Below, in pieces: positions 5,849 to 6,289 of a stretch of 6,289 nt of DNA. Each line of letters starts with the position of its first letter. Position 1 is the stretch's first letter. Origin of the DNA: Candidatus Rifleibacteriota bacterium (GTDB taxonomy: Bacteria > Riflebacteria > Ozemobacteria > Ozemobacterales > Ozemobacteraceae). The stretch is from assembly GCA_022704885.1 (NCBI GenBank), contig JAKJFO010000232.1, positions 1 through 6,289 on the forward strand. Reading direction: 5' to 3'. Below the pieces are notes generated by a model. That model had not been told where the DNA came from. It saw only the letters and a program-made list of their open reading frames with translations, and ran no database searches. Both the position numbers and the translations under genes were made by a program.

Positions 5849-5885
5849 GGGTGGGACTGGTATCATTCAACAGCTTAATGAAAAT

Positions 5886-6179
5886 TCAGGTGTTCAGTAA
5901 CGCCTGGCTGATTGCTTCCGGGTTTGTCTGAGCGATTCTCAGCAGAACCATTGCCGGGCCTTCCGGCCTTCTGCGACCCTGTTCCCAGTTTCTGAGGGTA
6001 GCAACGCTTATGCCGATCATCAGTGCGAATTCCTGCTGGGTTTTATGCAGCTTCTCTCTGATCTGCTTCACATCGAGCGGAGTTATTTCAAAGACTCGGC
6101 TCGGCTTCGTCTCCCCGCGATGAATCTTCCCGGCTTCCTTGATGCTGGCTACCAGATTGTTAAAGTCACTGTCTTTCAT
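5886..6179 (-). CDS. NadS/HigA-like helix-turn-helix antitoxin
   Basis: This 97-aa protein closely follows the NadS/HigA-2 type of antitoxin: an N-terminal segment (DFNNLVASIKEAGKIHRGET), a short linker (KPSRVFEI, 25-32), then an XRE/Cro-type helix-turn-helix at about 36-80. The recognition helix region is VATLRNWEQGRR (59-70), followed by RPEGPAMVLLRIA. In this family the protein binds and neutralises a RelE-like toxin and represses the shared promoter, which here lies beyond the right edge. The length is normal and the gene intact. The start is secure: AGGAGG (6187-6192) lies 7 bases before the ATG, inside the toxin gene. The ATGA overlap (6176-6179) with the toxin stop implies coupled translation. 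The order is toxin first, as in higBA-type operons. Confidence 0.92.
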   Translation of the reverse strand: MKDSDFNNLVASIKEAGKIHRGETKPSRVFEITPLDVKQIREKLHKTQQEFALMIGISVATLRNWEQGRRRPEGPAMVLLRIAQTNPEAISQALLNT

Positions 6180-6289
6180 TTGAATTCCTCCTCTACCAGC
6201 TTGCTCAAGACTTTGAGCTGGTCGCGGGTTAAATCTTCCTGACGGTTCTTTGCATAAGCATAGAGCATGTAAATGGTTTTCTGGTCTTT
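6176..6289 (-). CDS. RelE/HigB-like toxin, C-terminal fragment cut by the window edge
   Basis: The reading frame enters from the right edge and gives 37 codons before TGA at 6176-6178. The visible residues include IYMLYAYAKNRQEDLTRDQL followed by KVLSKLVEEEFK. The pattern L/YAYAKN-x-x-ED-LT-x-x-Q-x-x-x-L-x-K-LVEEE is the usual C-terminal end of the RelE-like toxins (HigB-2 type) that pair with NadS/HigA antitoxins. Members are ribosome-dependent mRNA interferases of about 100-120 residues, so roughly two thirds lies outside the window and activity cannot be judged. The ATGA overlap with the antitoxin gene confirms the operon. Confidence 0.85.
   Translation of the reverse strand, partial: KDQKTIYMLYAYAKNRQEDLTRDQLKVLSKLVEEEFK

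Larger units (their letters stand above)
5424..5866. other. Hairpin-rich stretch without a convincing gene; candidate structured RNA or interspersed element
   Basis: No gene is supported here. The stretch holds a series of inverted repeats (several listed separately), plus AACCGG/CCGGTT at 5525-5543 and a two-part stem at 5754-5789: CTTCGGT/ACCGAAG enclosing GGTTGC/GCAGCC, the inner one with a G-T wobble. GCCCCG (5792-5797) can also pair with CGGGGC (5826-5831). Base composition shifts from AT-rich on the left to very GC-rich at 5820-5850. A 158-codon minus-strand frame (5390-5866) is open across it, but it lacks a ribosome binding site, starts with a run of Pro and Arg, and shows no domain I know. 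The region lies directly downstream of the antitoxin gene and leads into the terminator-like stem at 5329-5423. I found no hallmark of RNase P RNA or tmRNA. Confidence 0.45.

Noticed and set aside
5390..5866. A 158-codon minus-strand open frame (starting MIPVPPPPGARRP)
   Set aside because: There is no ribosome binding site before the ATG. The N-terminus is low-complexity Pro/Arg from a GC-only palindrome, the frame runs through several perfect hairpins, and no domain is recognisable. The GC-rich half alone makes stops rare. Kept only as an alternative reading of the region.

Overview
This 6.3-kb window is typical bacterial chromosome: compact genes with good Shine-Dalgarno sites, consensus sigma-70 promoter elements and intrinsic terminators. 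The taxon cannot be fixed from it. Two secreted clostripain-type (C11) peptidase paralogues side by side, beside a NadS/RelE-type toxin-antitoxin pair and intergenic palindromic repeats, would suit a clostripain-rich lineage such as Candidatus Riflebacteria. That is a guess from gene content, not a match.

Layout, left to right. Bases 1-96 hold no complete gene, though a short minus-strand frame resembles a piece of a solute-binding protein. A 72-aa two-helix membrane protein (97-315, minus) follows. Next come two independent minus-strand units, each encoding an exported C11 cysteine peptidase with an intact His/Cys pair. The first (480-1832) has a terminator at 431-469 and a perfect TTGACA-17-TATAAT promoter at 1905-1933. 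The second (2053-3420) has a strong terminator at 1992-2033 and a plausible promoter at 3479-3507. The intergenic stretch 3434-3748 carries seven tandem copies of GTAATC and a pair of inverted REP-like hairpins. A plus-strand GNAT acetyltransferase (3749-4210) converges, with only 5 bases between, on a 316-aa minus-strand protein of unknown function (4216-5166).

The right end is the least ordinary part. A toxin-antitoxin operon reads leftwards from the window edge: the last 37 codons of a RelE/HigB-like toxin (6176-6289) overlap by ATGA an intact NadS/HigA-like helix-turn-helix antitoxin (5886-6179). Downstream in the same direction is about 540 bases without a convincing gene (5329-5866). 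It is packed with perfect or near-perfect hairpins and ends in a long stem followed by seven T's on the minus strand. It could be a structured noncoding RNA, a structured 3' UTR of the toxin-antitoxin transcript, or a palindrome-rich interspersed element. I do not recognise it as a known RNA family, and it is the best candidate here for something undescribed.

Functionally, the two peptidases probably act outside the cytoplasm on proteins cleaved after basic residues, but they differ at one position that may lie in the S1 pocket. The toxin-antitoxin pair is an autonomous accessory module. No pathway linking the other genes is evident.
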